22,011 nucleotides of DNA, taken from the NCBI GenBank assembly GCA_934424575.1, contig CAKRXU010000042.1, positions 1 to 22,011 of the forward strand. The letters run 5' to 3'. The translations under genes were made by a program, and so were the position numbers. The stretch is from an uncultured Blautia sp. (GTDB lineage: Bacteria > Bacillota > Clostridia > Lachnospirales > Lachnospiraceae). Of the stretch, positions 15,228 through 21,705 are shown in pieces; position 1 is the stretch's first letter; every line of letters starts with the position of its first letter. Under the pieces are notes generated by a model. That model did not search any database. It was not told the origin of the DNA and worked only from the letters and a program-made list of their open reading frames with translations.

Positions 15228-16037
15228 TCATTTTGTCAGTTCATAATAAAAAATATACTGCTGCATGATCCCGCGCAGGCCATGATACCTGCGGTTCGGA
15301 AATCCTCTCTTGTAGTGCACATCCAGAACCTGGCGAATATGTGTGTCTATCGGAAAAGCATCCATATGGTGAAGCGCAAAAAGGCAGATACAATCCGCTA
15401 CCTTTTCTCCAACACCACTGAGTTTCATAAGTTCCTGTCTTGCTTTGCGATAATAGCGCATTCTGTAAATTTTTTCCAGGGAAACTTCTTCGGTCAGAAT
15501 GCTTCTTGTTGTCTCCACCAGATATTTTGCACGGTATCCCATTCCGAGTGCTCGAAGATTTTCCTCCGTTGCCATACCCAACTGCTGCGGAGTCGGAAAT
15601 GTCCAGTATTCCACACCATCCTGTGACTGTCTCTGTTCACCATATTGCTTACATAATCTGTCAATACATCCCCGAATCCTTGCGATATTATTCTGCTGTG
15701 AAATCAAAAATGTAATGATCATCTCCCAAAGATCCTGACGCAGGATCCGAATCCCACTTCCACATTCTGCTGCCTCTTTCAAATAATGATCCCGTGGATT
15801 GATCCTCTCAATGTATCTGGCATAGTCCGCGTCCAGATCAAAATATGGAACCCAGTAACAGAGGAATTCCACATCACTACAATAAAAAGTTACTATCGTG
15901 CCTTCCTGTGTAAGTTTGAGATACTGATCTCCGGCAATCAGCTCATATGTGTTTTCTCCTGTCTCCCTCATCCGAAAACACTGCCCGGACTGACAGATTT
16001 CTCTCAGACTGAAATTATCCAGTTCTACTGTAATCAT
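15228..16037 (-). CDS. 8-oxoguanine DNA glycosylase/AP lyase (OGG1 type)
   Basis: A 269-residue base-excision repair enzyme that removes 8-oxoguanine opposite C and nicks the AP site. The N-terminal OGG domain has SGQCFRM (17-23). The helix-hairpin-helix is LSGVGEKVADCICLFALHHMDAFPIDTH, with catalytic Lys212 (equivalent to human K249) and Asp231 (equivalent to D268). LISQQNNI (111-118) is the usual HhH-GPD helix motif. Length is normal for clostridial OGG. The start has GGAG eight bases upstream. It follows the DUF6472 gene by 19 bases and its stop overlaps the alternative IMPase start by ATGA, so the three genes form an operon. Confidence 0.93.
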   Translation of the reverse strand: MITVELDNFSLREICQSGQCFRMRETGENTYELIAGDQYLKLTQEGTIVTFYCSDVEFLCYWVPYFDLDADYARYIERINPRDHYLKEAAECGSGIRILRQDLWEMIITFLISQQNNIARIRGCIDRLCKQYGEQRQSQDGVEYWTFPTPQQLGMATEENLRALGMGYRAKYLVETTRSILTEEVSLEKIYRMRYYRKARQELMKLSGVGEKVADCICLFALHHMDAFPIDTHIRQVLDVHYKRGFPNRRYHGLRGIMQQYIFYYELTK

Positions 16038-16056
16038 TCTTTAGCTCCAATCTTTT

Positions 16057-16236
16057 CTACATCTGATGCCGCACTACTTTGTATTCATCACCGGAACGAT
16101 AATACGGACATTCTTTGTATTCTGTACTGATAAAACGATAATATTCGTCCTCATCCAGATTTACATCGCAAAAATAACTCTCGCTTTCTTCATCATATAC
16201 ATAGTTCGCACAATAATCGCAGCTTGTTGCTTTCAT
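16057..16236 (-). CDS. DUF6472-like four-cysteine mini-protein
   Basis: A 59-residue acidic protein on the minus strand, beginning MKATSCDYCANYVYDEES and ending in GDEYKVVRHQM. Four cysteines (C6, C9, C23, C43) with a CPYYRSGDEY motif match the pattern of the DUF6472 family, common in Lachnospiraceae, and probably bind zinc. AGAGGA lies four bases before the ATG. It is the first gene of the operon with the 8-oxoguanine glycosylase, 19 bases downstream. No function is known for the family; the context hints at a small accessory to repair or nucleic-acid metabolism, which is inference only. Confidence 0.85.
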   Translation of the reverse strand: MKATSCDYCANYVYDEESESYFCDVNLDEDEYYRFISTEYKECPYYRSGDEYKVVRHQM

Positions 16237-16279
16237 TTCGTCCTCTTTTCTATTCTCATATGTTTATTTAACATCCAGT

Positions 16280-16309
16280 ATTCTATATTTTAATACATTC
16301 CCTGGTAAA
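16280..16309 (-). promoter_or_regulatory. Possible promoter of the DUF6472/glycosylase operon
   Basis: On the minus strand TTTACC (16309-16304), 18 bases, TAGAAT (16285-16280). The match is moderate; the surrounding AT-rich sequence allows alternative -10 boxes. Confidence 0.35.
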
Positions 16310-16349
16310 AAGGAAGTGCCTATCAATGCTGTTATCCTTCCTCATAATA

Positions 16350-16403
16350 TAAAAAGCACCTCTTTACCTTCCCAGTCTCAGGAATGTAAAAAGATGCTCT
16401 TTT
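16350..16403 (-). terminator. Terminator of the radical SAM gene
   Basis: On the minus strand an imperfect stem of about 20 bp (AAAAGAGCATCTTTTTACATTC with GAAGGTAAAGAGGTGCTTTT on the other arm) closes a loop of about 9 bases and runs into TTTTTATATT. It begins 27 bases after the stop codon. Confidence 0.8.
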
Positions 16404-16429
16404 ATAATCTGTCTGATGACAGATATTAA

Positions 16430-17824
16430 TTATGCTTTTGCGGCTTTCTTCGCAGCTTTCTCTGCTTTTTCTTCCTCCCACAGTTTGTCTGCTACAGGAG
16501 CCCATTCTTCTGCATAATGTACGCACTTGCTGCAGAGATGTTCCGATGTTTCCTGAGACTGAAGGTCTGTGGAATGTGCACCGGACTCCTTGACGATACG
16601 CTGCAGGATCTCCGGGTTCTCCAGCATCGGGCATGGACGGAGCATGTTGTCGTTGAATGGCTGGTTGTCATGGTAAGCCATGAACAGCGGCTGTTTCAGG
16701 ATCTCAAGAATTGTATTCTCGTGAATATTTCCATTAGAGTAATGAATAAATACGCATGGTTCTGCATCACCGTTTGCATTAATATGGAAATAGTTTCTTC
16801 CACCTGCGATACATCCTCCTACGAATTCACCATCGTTCTGGAAGTCCATGGTAAAGATTCCAGGGCCGTGTTCCATATTACGGATCTCTCTTACACGATT
16901 CTTCACATAAACACGCTGTTCCGGATTCAGAAGCAGATCAACAGAAGCTGCGTTTCCAACCGGCATATAGTGGAAATACAGGGCGTAACGGCATCCTTTG
17001 TCGATCAGCATCTGGATGAACTCTTCGCTGGTAACGCTCTTGTAGTTTGCGCTTGTGTAGCAGATAGATGTACCAAATACAAGTCCGTGCTCTTTGAGCA
17101 GATCCATCGCATGCATAACTTTGTTGTATACACCGTTTCCACGACGCATGTCGTTTACGTCCGGCTCACCCTCTACGCTTAAGCCAAGGAACAGGTTTCC
17201 GACTTCCTGCATCTGTTTACAGAGTGCTTCGTCAACCAGTGTACCGTTGGTGTATGCAAAGAAAACACAGTCATTATGTTTTCTGCAGAGTTCGATGATA
17301 TCTTTCTTTCTTACCATCGGCTCTCCGCCTGTCATCATGTAGAAATAAACACCAAGTTCTTTACCCTGTGTTACAATAGAATCCATATCCTCAAAAGAAA
17401 GATTCAGTTTGTTTCCGTATTCTGCTGCCCAGCATCCTGTACAATGCAGGTTACATGCGCTGGTCGGGTCCATCAGGATGATCCACGGGATGTTGCAGTT
17501 ATGGATCTTTCTCATCTCACGGATGGTCTTGGTTCCGTTGTAAAGAGCCTCAAATCCAAGATTCATCAGTGTTGTCTTGAGTACATTCGGGTGAAGATCC
17601 TTTACGATCGATGTCACATAACGGTTCAGTGTGTATTCCGGATTGCAGGCAACTCGTCTCAAATAATCCCAGTTTACGCCCAGCTGAAAATCTTTCATAT
17701 GTTTTTCTGCAGTATCAATGATCTTTGCATATGCCTCATTAGGATTCTTGTTTACCTGTCCAAGTGCGTAATCAACTACTCCTGAAAACACGGTCTTGGC
17801 TGCTGCATGTGTGATCTTATTCAT
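16430..17824 (-). CDS. Radical SAM protein with SPASM-like C-terminus
   Basis: A 464-residue enzyme. The radical SAM cluster motif CNLHCTGC (C124, C128, C131) follows the strand WIILMDPTSA; TGGEP (165-169) contacts S-adenosylmethionine. The C-terminal part has HINANGDAEPCVFI (347-360) and cysteines C338, C357, C398, C431 and C434, a SPASM/twitch-like arrangement for extra FeS clusters. An N-terminal helical extension of about 110 residues and a Lys/Ala/Glu-rich tail (449-464) are less usual. No substrate peptide, carrier or partner enzyme is next to it. The frame allows an ATG at 17830, but AGGAGG is then only two bases away; the ATG at 17824 gives a spacing of eight. It is transcribed alone between a clear promoter and a terminator. 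Substrate unknown. Confidence 0.88.
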   Translation of the reverse strand: MNKITHAAAKTVFSGVVDYALGQVNKNPNEAYAKIIDTAEKHMKDFQLGVNWDYLRRVACNPEYTLNRYVTSIVKDLHPNVLKTTLMNLGFEALYNGTKTIREMRKIHNCNIPWIILMDPTSACNLHCTGCWAAEYGNKLNLSFEDMDSIVTQGKELGVYFYMMTGGEPMVRKKDIIELCRKHNDCVFFAYTNGTLVDEALCKQMQEVGNLFLGLSVEGEPDVNDMRRGNGVYNKVMHAMDLLKEHGLVFGTSICYTSANYKSVTSEEFIQMLIDKGCRYALYFHYMPVGNAASVDLLLNPEQRVYVKNRVREIRNMEHGPGIFTMDFQNDGEFVGGCIAGGRNYFHINANGDAEPCVFIHYSNGNIHENTILEILKQPLFMAYHDNQPFNDNMLRPCPMLENPEILQRIVKESGAHSTDLQSQETSEHLCSKCVHYAEEWAPVADKLWEEEKAEKAAKKAAKA

Positions 17825-17940
17825 TATCATTTCCTCCTCTGTTCTAACTTCCCTTTCCCTATTACTTTATCCGATTTCCCGGATCTGCATTCCTCAAAAT
17901 GGAAGAAAGCCCTCAGGTGTCTGTTATTTTTGTTTCCTAT

Positions 17941-17970
17941 ATTATATTCATTGCCTCTTTCCTTTTTCAA
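17941..17970 (-). promoter_or_regulatory. Predicted promoter of the radical SAM gene
   Basis: On the minus strand TTGAAA (17970-17965), 18 bases, perfect TATAAT (17946-17941). It leaves a leader of about 110 nt, with a small ATCCG/CGGAT stem-loop at about 17869-17884. Confidence 0.65.
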
Positions 17971-17975
17971 TGGAC

Positions 17976-18014
17976 AAAAAGGGGTCAATGGTAAATTATC
18001 TTACCACTGACCCC
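17976..18014 (-). terminator. Strong terminator of the aldolase/nitroreductase operon
   Basis: GGGGTCAATGGTAA (17981-17994) faces TTACCACTGACCCC (18001-18014); on the minus strand the one imperfect pair is a G-U wobble. The minus-strand stem runs into TTTTT (17980-17976). Confidence 0.9.
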
Positions 18015-18038
18015 TTCTGTAAGGTATTGTATTTTGGG

Positions 18039-18560
18039 TTATTCTACGTAATAAACATAGGAATCTTTTCTTGGTGCGGCCTTCGGTGCATCACCATCTG
18101 CATAACCAAGGATGCAGTGTCCGATTCCTTCGTAATCGCCTTCGATTCCAAGAGATCTGAGAAGTTCTTTACCTTCTTCGCTCTCGAATTCTTCTTTGGC
18201 TCTGTGGATCCAGCAGCTTCCAATTCCCTGTGCCTCTGCCTCCAGCATGAGATTTCCCATAACAAGACTTCCATCATAAATGTATGTCGGGCGTGCCTTG
18301 TCAGCCAGCACGATCAGAACGACCGGTGCTCCGTAGAACGGATCCATGTCAACACCCATGAACTTCGCATTCATGGCAGAAAGTTTATCGCGGAGTTCTT
18401 TGTTTGTCACAGCGATGATGATCGGGGACTGCTTGCCCATTCCGGTTGCTGCGTAGGTTCCTGCCTCAATGATCTTCTCAAGTTTGTCCTGCGGGATCAT
18501 GTCGCTTTTGTATTTGCGGATGCTTCTTCTGCTTTTGATTGTTTCAAGTATGTCACTCAT
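18039..18560 (-). CDS. Nitroreductase-family protein
   Basis: A 173-residue FMN-dependent oxidoreductase. It begins with the family signature IKSRRSIRKY (8-17), which binds the FMN phosphate. GTYAATGMGKQSP follows, and the C-terminal half has LMLEAEAQGIGSCWIHRA and GHCILGYADG. It is cytosolic with NAD(P)H as probable donor; the substrate is not evident. AGGAGG lies eight bases before the ATG. It starts 12 bases after the aldolase gene and ends at a strong terminator, so the two are co-transcribed. It is a different subfamily from the partial nitroreductase at the left edge. Confidence 0.9.
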   Translation of the reverse strand: MSDILETIKSRRSIRKYKSDMIPQDKLEKIIEAGTYAATGMGKQSPIIIAVTNKELRDKLSAMNAKFMGVDMDPFYGAPVVLIVLADKARPTYIYDGSLVMGNLMLEAEAQGIGSCWIHRAKEEFESEEGKELLRSLGIEGDYEGIGHCILGYADGDAPKAAPRKDSYVYYVE

Positions 18561-18572
18561 GTTTTTTACCTC

Positions 18573-19661
18573 CTATTTCTTGCTGCGGTATGCTTCTGCT
18601 TCCCAGTGTGTAATGAAATATGTAATGTCATCTGTCATCTGCAGTGCTCCACCAAAGCTCTCTGCATATACTGCAAGTTTGATGGCATCTTTGACCAGGA
18701 GCTGTGCTTTTGCAGCTTTTCCCTTGTCATCTTCCATGATAAAGCCGCCAACGCCCTGTACCAGAATGAGGCGTGGTTCTTTGTCATTCTCTTTCATAAA
18801 TGCGTCCAGTGCTTCTTTTGCCTGATCGATATTCTCTACAAATAACGGATATGGTCCGCAGTATACAATATGATCCGGAGTAAATGGTTTCAGAAGCGGT
18901 GCTGCTGATGTTTTGTCCTTTACGAAATTGTCCATTTCTGCTGCCGGCACAACTTCCACTGCATGTCCCAGTAATTCGGAAAGTTTCTGCGCAGCCTGCT
19001 CCTTCTCCGGTGTGACAGCTTCGCTTACGTCAGCGGTTCTTTTAACCTGTTTCTCTAACTTACTGATGACGCCGTCAAATAAAACGCCAATCTCCTCCAC
19101 AGTATCTGCCGCAACAAAAATGCCGTGATTCTGAAGCAGAAGAACCTGAACATCCTTTCCGGTTTCTTCTTTGTAGGCGTTCATTTTCTCGTAACAGATG
19201 CGTGCAAGTGTATATCCCGGTTTGCAGATATCGATCCAGAGAACATCTTTGCCCAGAAGTTCCTCGCAAAGTGCCTGTGCGCCCTTTCCGCAGGTCAGGC
19301 CGTTGACAAGAGTCGGGTGAACATGCAGTACATAAGTATAGGCAAATAAATTGTGGAGCAGTGCTTCTACGCTTGGACGTTTGGTCTTGTCATCATCTGT
19401 CACCGCCGCCATGACATCAGCAAGGTATGCAGATTCACGCTTCACGTCATCGGACGGATACTCTGTTTTCATGATTTCATTCAGACGTGCTCTGCTCATC
19501 TCAACAAATTCTTCTGCCTTGATTGTGGCAAGCTGTGTGCCTGAGCCCTTAACATAAAGTGTTGTGTCATCCTTGACAGAAGTATTTCCCCCACCAGCTA
19601 GAACATAAGCCGGATTACTTCCGTATGTGTTGGACATTTTTACTAAAGTTGAAAGATCCAT
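18573..19661 (-). CDS. Class II aldolase/adducin domain protein
   Basis: A 362-residue protein. The N-terminal two-thirds is a class II aldolase domain: LAGGGNTSVK (21-30) for substrate phosphate, HVHPT with zinc ligands H113 and H115, and QNHGIFVA with H179. The last third (PFTPDHIVYCGPYPLFV onward) resembles the linker/Rossmann-like part seen in larger RhaD-type bifunctional rhamnulose-phosphate aldolase/dehydrogenases, but the full dehydrogenase domain is absent. It may cleave or isomerise a sugar phosphate, with product dihydroxyacetone phosphate or similar. No sugar-pathway gene is beside it; the next gene is a nitroreductase. GGAGGA lies about ten bases upstream of the ATG. Its own TTGTTT-N17-TATAAT promoter lies 31 bases upstream. 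Confidence 0.85.
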   Translation of the reverse strand: MDLSTLVKMSNTYGSNPAYVLAGGGNTSVKDDTTLYVKGSGTQLATIKAEEFVEMSRARLNEIMKTEYPSDDVKRESAYLADVMAAVTDDDKTKRPSVEALLHNLFAYTYVLHVHPTLVNGLTCGKGAQALCEELLGKDVLWIDICKPGYTLARICYEKMNAYKEETGKDVQVLLLQNHGIFVAADTVEEIGVLFDGVISKLEKQVKRTADVSEAVTPEKEQAAQKLSELLGHAVEVVPAAEMDNFVKDKTSAAPLLKPFTPDHIVYCGPYPLFVENIDQAKEALDAFMKENDKEPRLILVQGVGGFIMEDDKGKAAKAQLLVKDAIKLAVYAESFGGALQMTDDITYFITHWEAEAYRSKK

Positions 19662-19691
19662 AATTGAAATTCCTCCGTTTTTTTATTAATA

Positions 19692-19720
19692 ATTATAAAC
19701 ACTTTGGGAGGGGAAAACAA
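19692..19720 (-). promoter_or_regulatory. Predicted promoter of the aldolase/nitroreductase operon
   Basis: On the minus strand TTGTTT (19720-19715), 17 bases, perfect TATAAT (19697-19692). No terminator is visible between the HEPN gene upstream and this promoter. Confidence 0.7.
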
Positions 19721-19764
19721 TCCTTTTCTTTTGACGGTGGAAAGCCTATATGCAACCTATGTAG

Positions 19765-20451
19765 TTATGATACTGAAACCAAATACCTTCTGTTTTTAGC
19801 ATAATCATAAAGCAGTCTTGTTATGCCTTCTAATATTTCAGATACTTTTCTTTCCCAATTGGAAAATTCTGTATCTGTCACTCCGGATTTGAAGTTTCCG
19901 TGAGCTATCGAATTTCTTCGATTTACTAACGCATCAATATCACTTCGATAGTCATCAAATAAATCTACAGGCAAGCCTATTTTATATAAATTTTTCTGCA
20001 ATACAATATACCAGAGATTAGATTCCGTATCGATTATCTGATCATCAATAACCAATTCCTGTTCCTTAAAGTTTTCCATTTTTTCCATAAAATCAACACG
20101 CCTGTATAAACGATGTAAACGTGTATCATCCGGTAAAGCTCTCCGGAAAAACTCAGATTTTCGTTCCATATTCTCATAGGCAATAAATTCTTTATGCATA
20201 CTTGCTACCATCAATCCAGTATTAACATCTCTGCGGTTTAACCCCTGTGAATTAATGTACTGAATATATGTCTGCAAGCCAATTTTTATATATCCTTCCA
20301 TATGCGAATAGAGTATCAGTACCAGGCTTTTTCTGTATTTGTTTTTGTTGCTTTCTTCTACCTCATTTAACTGATTCTTAAAAAAAGCAAGTTCTTCCTG
20401 CCGCCAGGCTAATTCCGTTTCAAGTGCTGCTCTTAATTCATCTGCCGTCAA
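19765..20451 (-). CDS. MAE_28990/MAE_18760-type HEPN putative RNase
   Basis: A 228-residue, mostly helical protein. The HEPN catalytic motif R-x4-H is R179-NSIA-H184 in LVNRRNSIAHG, with the family's YSHMEGYIK helix at 48-56 and an N-terminal ELAWRQEELAFFK helix. HEPN proteins of this group are predicted metal-independent RNases found in toxin-antitoxin and defence loci. The start is TTG; AAGGAG lies 12 bases upstream. No ATG exists before residue 51, within the conserved helix, so TTG is accepted. It overlaps the DUF262 gene by 14 bases, so the two are co-translated. Base composition is AT-rich like its partner. Confidence is high for the family and moderate for activity. Confidence 0.87.
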   Translation of the reverse strand: MTADELRAALETELAWRQEELAFFKNQLNEVEESNKNKYRKSLVLILYSHMEGYIKIGLQTYIQYINSQGLNRRDVNTGLMVASMHKEFIAYENMERKSEFFRRALPDDTRLHRLYRRVDFMEKMENFKEQELVIDDQIIDTESNLWYIVLQKNLYKIGLPVDLFDDYRSDIDALVNRRNSIAHGNFKSGVTDTEFSNWERKVSEILEGITRLLYDYAKNRRYLVSVS

Positions 20452-21538
20452 GAACCTTTTCCACTCCTTCCGTGAATAACTTTATCCTGGTTTTTACACC
20501 ATTCACACTTCCTGTCTTATAGGATTGAAGTTCTGTTCCATATTTGATTTTATTAACACACTCCACAATATCCTTAATGTTCTTAATGTTCTTATATTCG
20601 GCTATTCTGTCTATCAATGAAGCAAGTGAAATTGCAATACCATCAAAATAATATAATACAAATTCGTTCCTTACTGTTCCATTAACAGTTTTTCCCGAAA
20701 AAGCTTCTTCTCCCCAATTATCATTTATGAATTTAAAGGTTTCTTCAAAGATTCTTTTTTCTTTCTTATAATCAAATTTTGTTTCTTCTGTTGTTATTTT
20801 TTCAAGATATCTGGTCAAATATTCTGTTACCGGATATTTATAGTTTTCAAGATCATTTTTTATAGCAAAAAATCTTAAAATAAGCTCCTGGTCATATCTT
20901 GTTTTTCTTTTTTCTGTTGCGATTCTGTTAATAACCGCCTGGAAATCTGCATTTTTGCTACATTCTTCCAGAAAATTAATTCCATCAGATCCCAAAAGTC
21001 TTATTGTACAATTCCGAATCTCCTGGGCAGACAAAAGCTCACCACCTGTATTAAGGCGTTTGAACATATGATATTTTAAAGAAGTCTCACTTTCTTTTTT
21101 GATCACTTCCATACGCACAAAGCTTCTTTTAATTTTGATCTGCAGTGCTTTGGGCAGTTTGTCAAATGTCAGACCATTTAAGTCATCAACTATATCACAG
21201 CCATGCAAAACCAGAAAGTCATTATCTGTTTCGCCTAATCGTTCTCCCCTAAAGTGCAAATAACTGGATATTCTTTGCAGTCCATCAATTAATTCATACA
21301 CTCCGTTATCGGTCTCTATAACAAAAATAGGTGGAACCGGCATCTCTAAAATCAGCGATTCCACAAAACGAGATTGTTTTTCTTCTTCCCATCTGAACAA
21401 CCTTTGATAATCTGGAGAAATCGTTAATTCTTTATTCTGATACATGTCATATAATTCGTTGAATGATACGTCCAGGCTTTTAGTTCTTATTTTTATAATT
21501 TGGCTATCAACATTTTCTATCAGATTTTCTATTGCCAT
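20438..21538 (-). CDS. DUF262 (GmrSD N-terminal-like) protein
   Basis: A 366-residue protein with all hallmarks of DUF262 (PF03235, ParB/Srx-like fold): PDYQRLFRW (42-50), the nucleotide-site motif DGLQRIS (85-91; canonical DGxQR) and FKRLNTGGELLSAQEIRN (159-176). In GmrSD-type IV restriction enzymes this domain is an NTP-dependent sensor joined to an HNH (DUF1524) nuclease. Here no HNH motif is seen after residue 180; the effector seems to be the separate HEPN protein that follows with a 14-base overlap. GGAGG lies about seven bases before the ATG. The gene is visibly richer in A+T than its flanks and uses ATA and AGA codons freely, which suggests horizontal acquisition. Confidence 0.9.
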   Translation of the reverse strand: MAIENLIENVDSQIIKIRTKSLDVSFNELYDMYQNKELTISPDYQRLFRWEEEKQSRFVESLILEMPVPPIFVIETDNGVYELIDGLQRISSYLHFRGERLGETDNDFLVLHGCDIVDDLNGLTFDKLPKALQIKIKRSFVRMEVIKKESETSLKYHMFKRLNTGGELLSAQEIRNCTIRLLGSDGINFLEECSKNADFQAVINRIATEKRKTRYDQELILRFFAIKNDLENYKYPVTEYLTRYLEKITTEETKFDYKKEKRIFEETFKFINDNWGEEAFSGKTVNGTVRNEFVLYYFDGIAISLASLIDRIAEYKNIKNIKDIVECVNKIKYGTELQSYKTGSVNGVKTRIKLFTEGVEKVLDGR

Positions 21539-21621
21539 TCTTTATCCTCCACTCTCACAATCTCTGTTATCAACAACCTGCTTATTGCTTTTTTATATAG
21601 CTCATATCATCTCATATATTT

Positions 21622-21634
21622 GAACATTTTGTTC
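21622..21634. promoter_or_regulatory. 13-bp palindrome at the DUF262-HEPN transcription start
   Basis: GAACA-TTT-TGTTC is a perfect palindrome lying five bases past the -10, over the expected start of transcription. It resembles the Gram-positive LexA box (GAAC-N4-GTTC) but has five central bases, so LexA binding is not expected. It is a candidate operator for autoregulation. Confidence 0.45.
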
Positions 21635-21639
21635 TCTTC

Positions 21640-21668
21640 ATTATAATACAACTCTCTTTCCTGAACAA
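21640..21668 (-). promoter_or_regulatory. Promoter of the DUF262-HEPN module
   Basis: On the minus strand TTGTTC (21668-21663), 17 bases, perfect TATAAT (21645-21640). The leader to the ATG at 21538 is about 95 nt and AT-rich. No clear terminator separates it from hisA upstream. Confidence 0.7.
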
Positions 21669-21705
21669 GTATTTTTTTATCTTATTGAAATTTGCAGCTC
21701 AATAT

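Noticed and set aside
17869..17905. Tiny ORF in the radical SAM leader (begins MQIREIG) as a substrate peptide
   Set aside because: Only seven codons, no recognisable precursor features, and it overlaps a small stem-loop; most likely chance.
17991..18005. GGTAA-N6-TTACC as another operator-like dyad
   Set aside because: It is the inner part of a strong terminator stem with a T-tract, which explains it fully.
17796..18845. 349-codon plus-strand frame across the radical SAM leader, nitroreductase and aldolase genes
   Set aside because: It is Cys/Phe-rich antisense sequence covering a terminator, promoters and two well-supported genes on the minus strand.
4697..19720. Shared TTGTTTTCCCC at the secA promoter and the aldolase promoter as a common regulatory motif
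   Set aside because: The identity covers the -35 and five following bases and then shifts by one base. Two cases of a common -35 plus a C-run are not enough to claim shared control.
21622..21634. LexA box upstream of the DUF262 gene
   Set aside because: The half-sites GAAC/GTTC are present, but with five central bases instead of four, so it is kept only as an unspecified palindrome.
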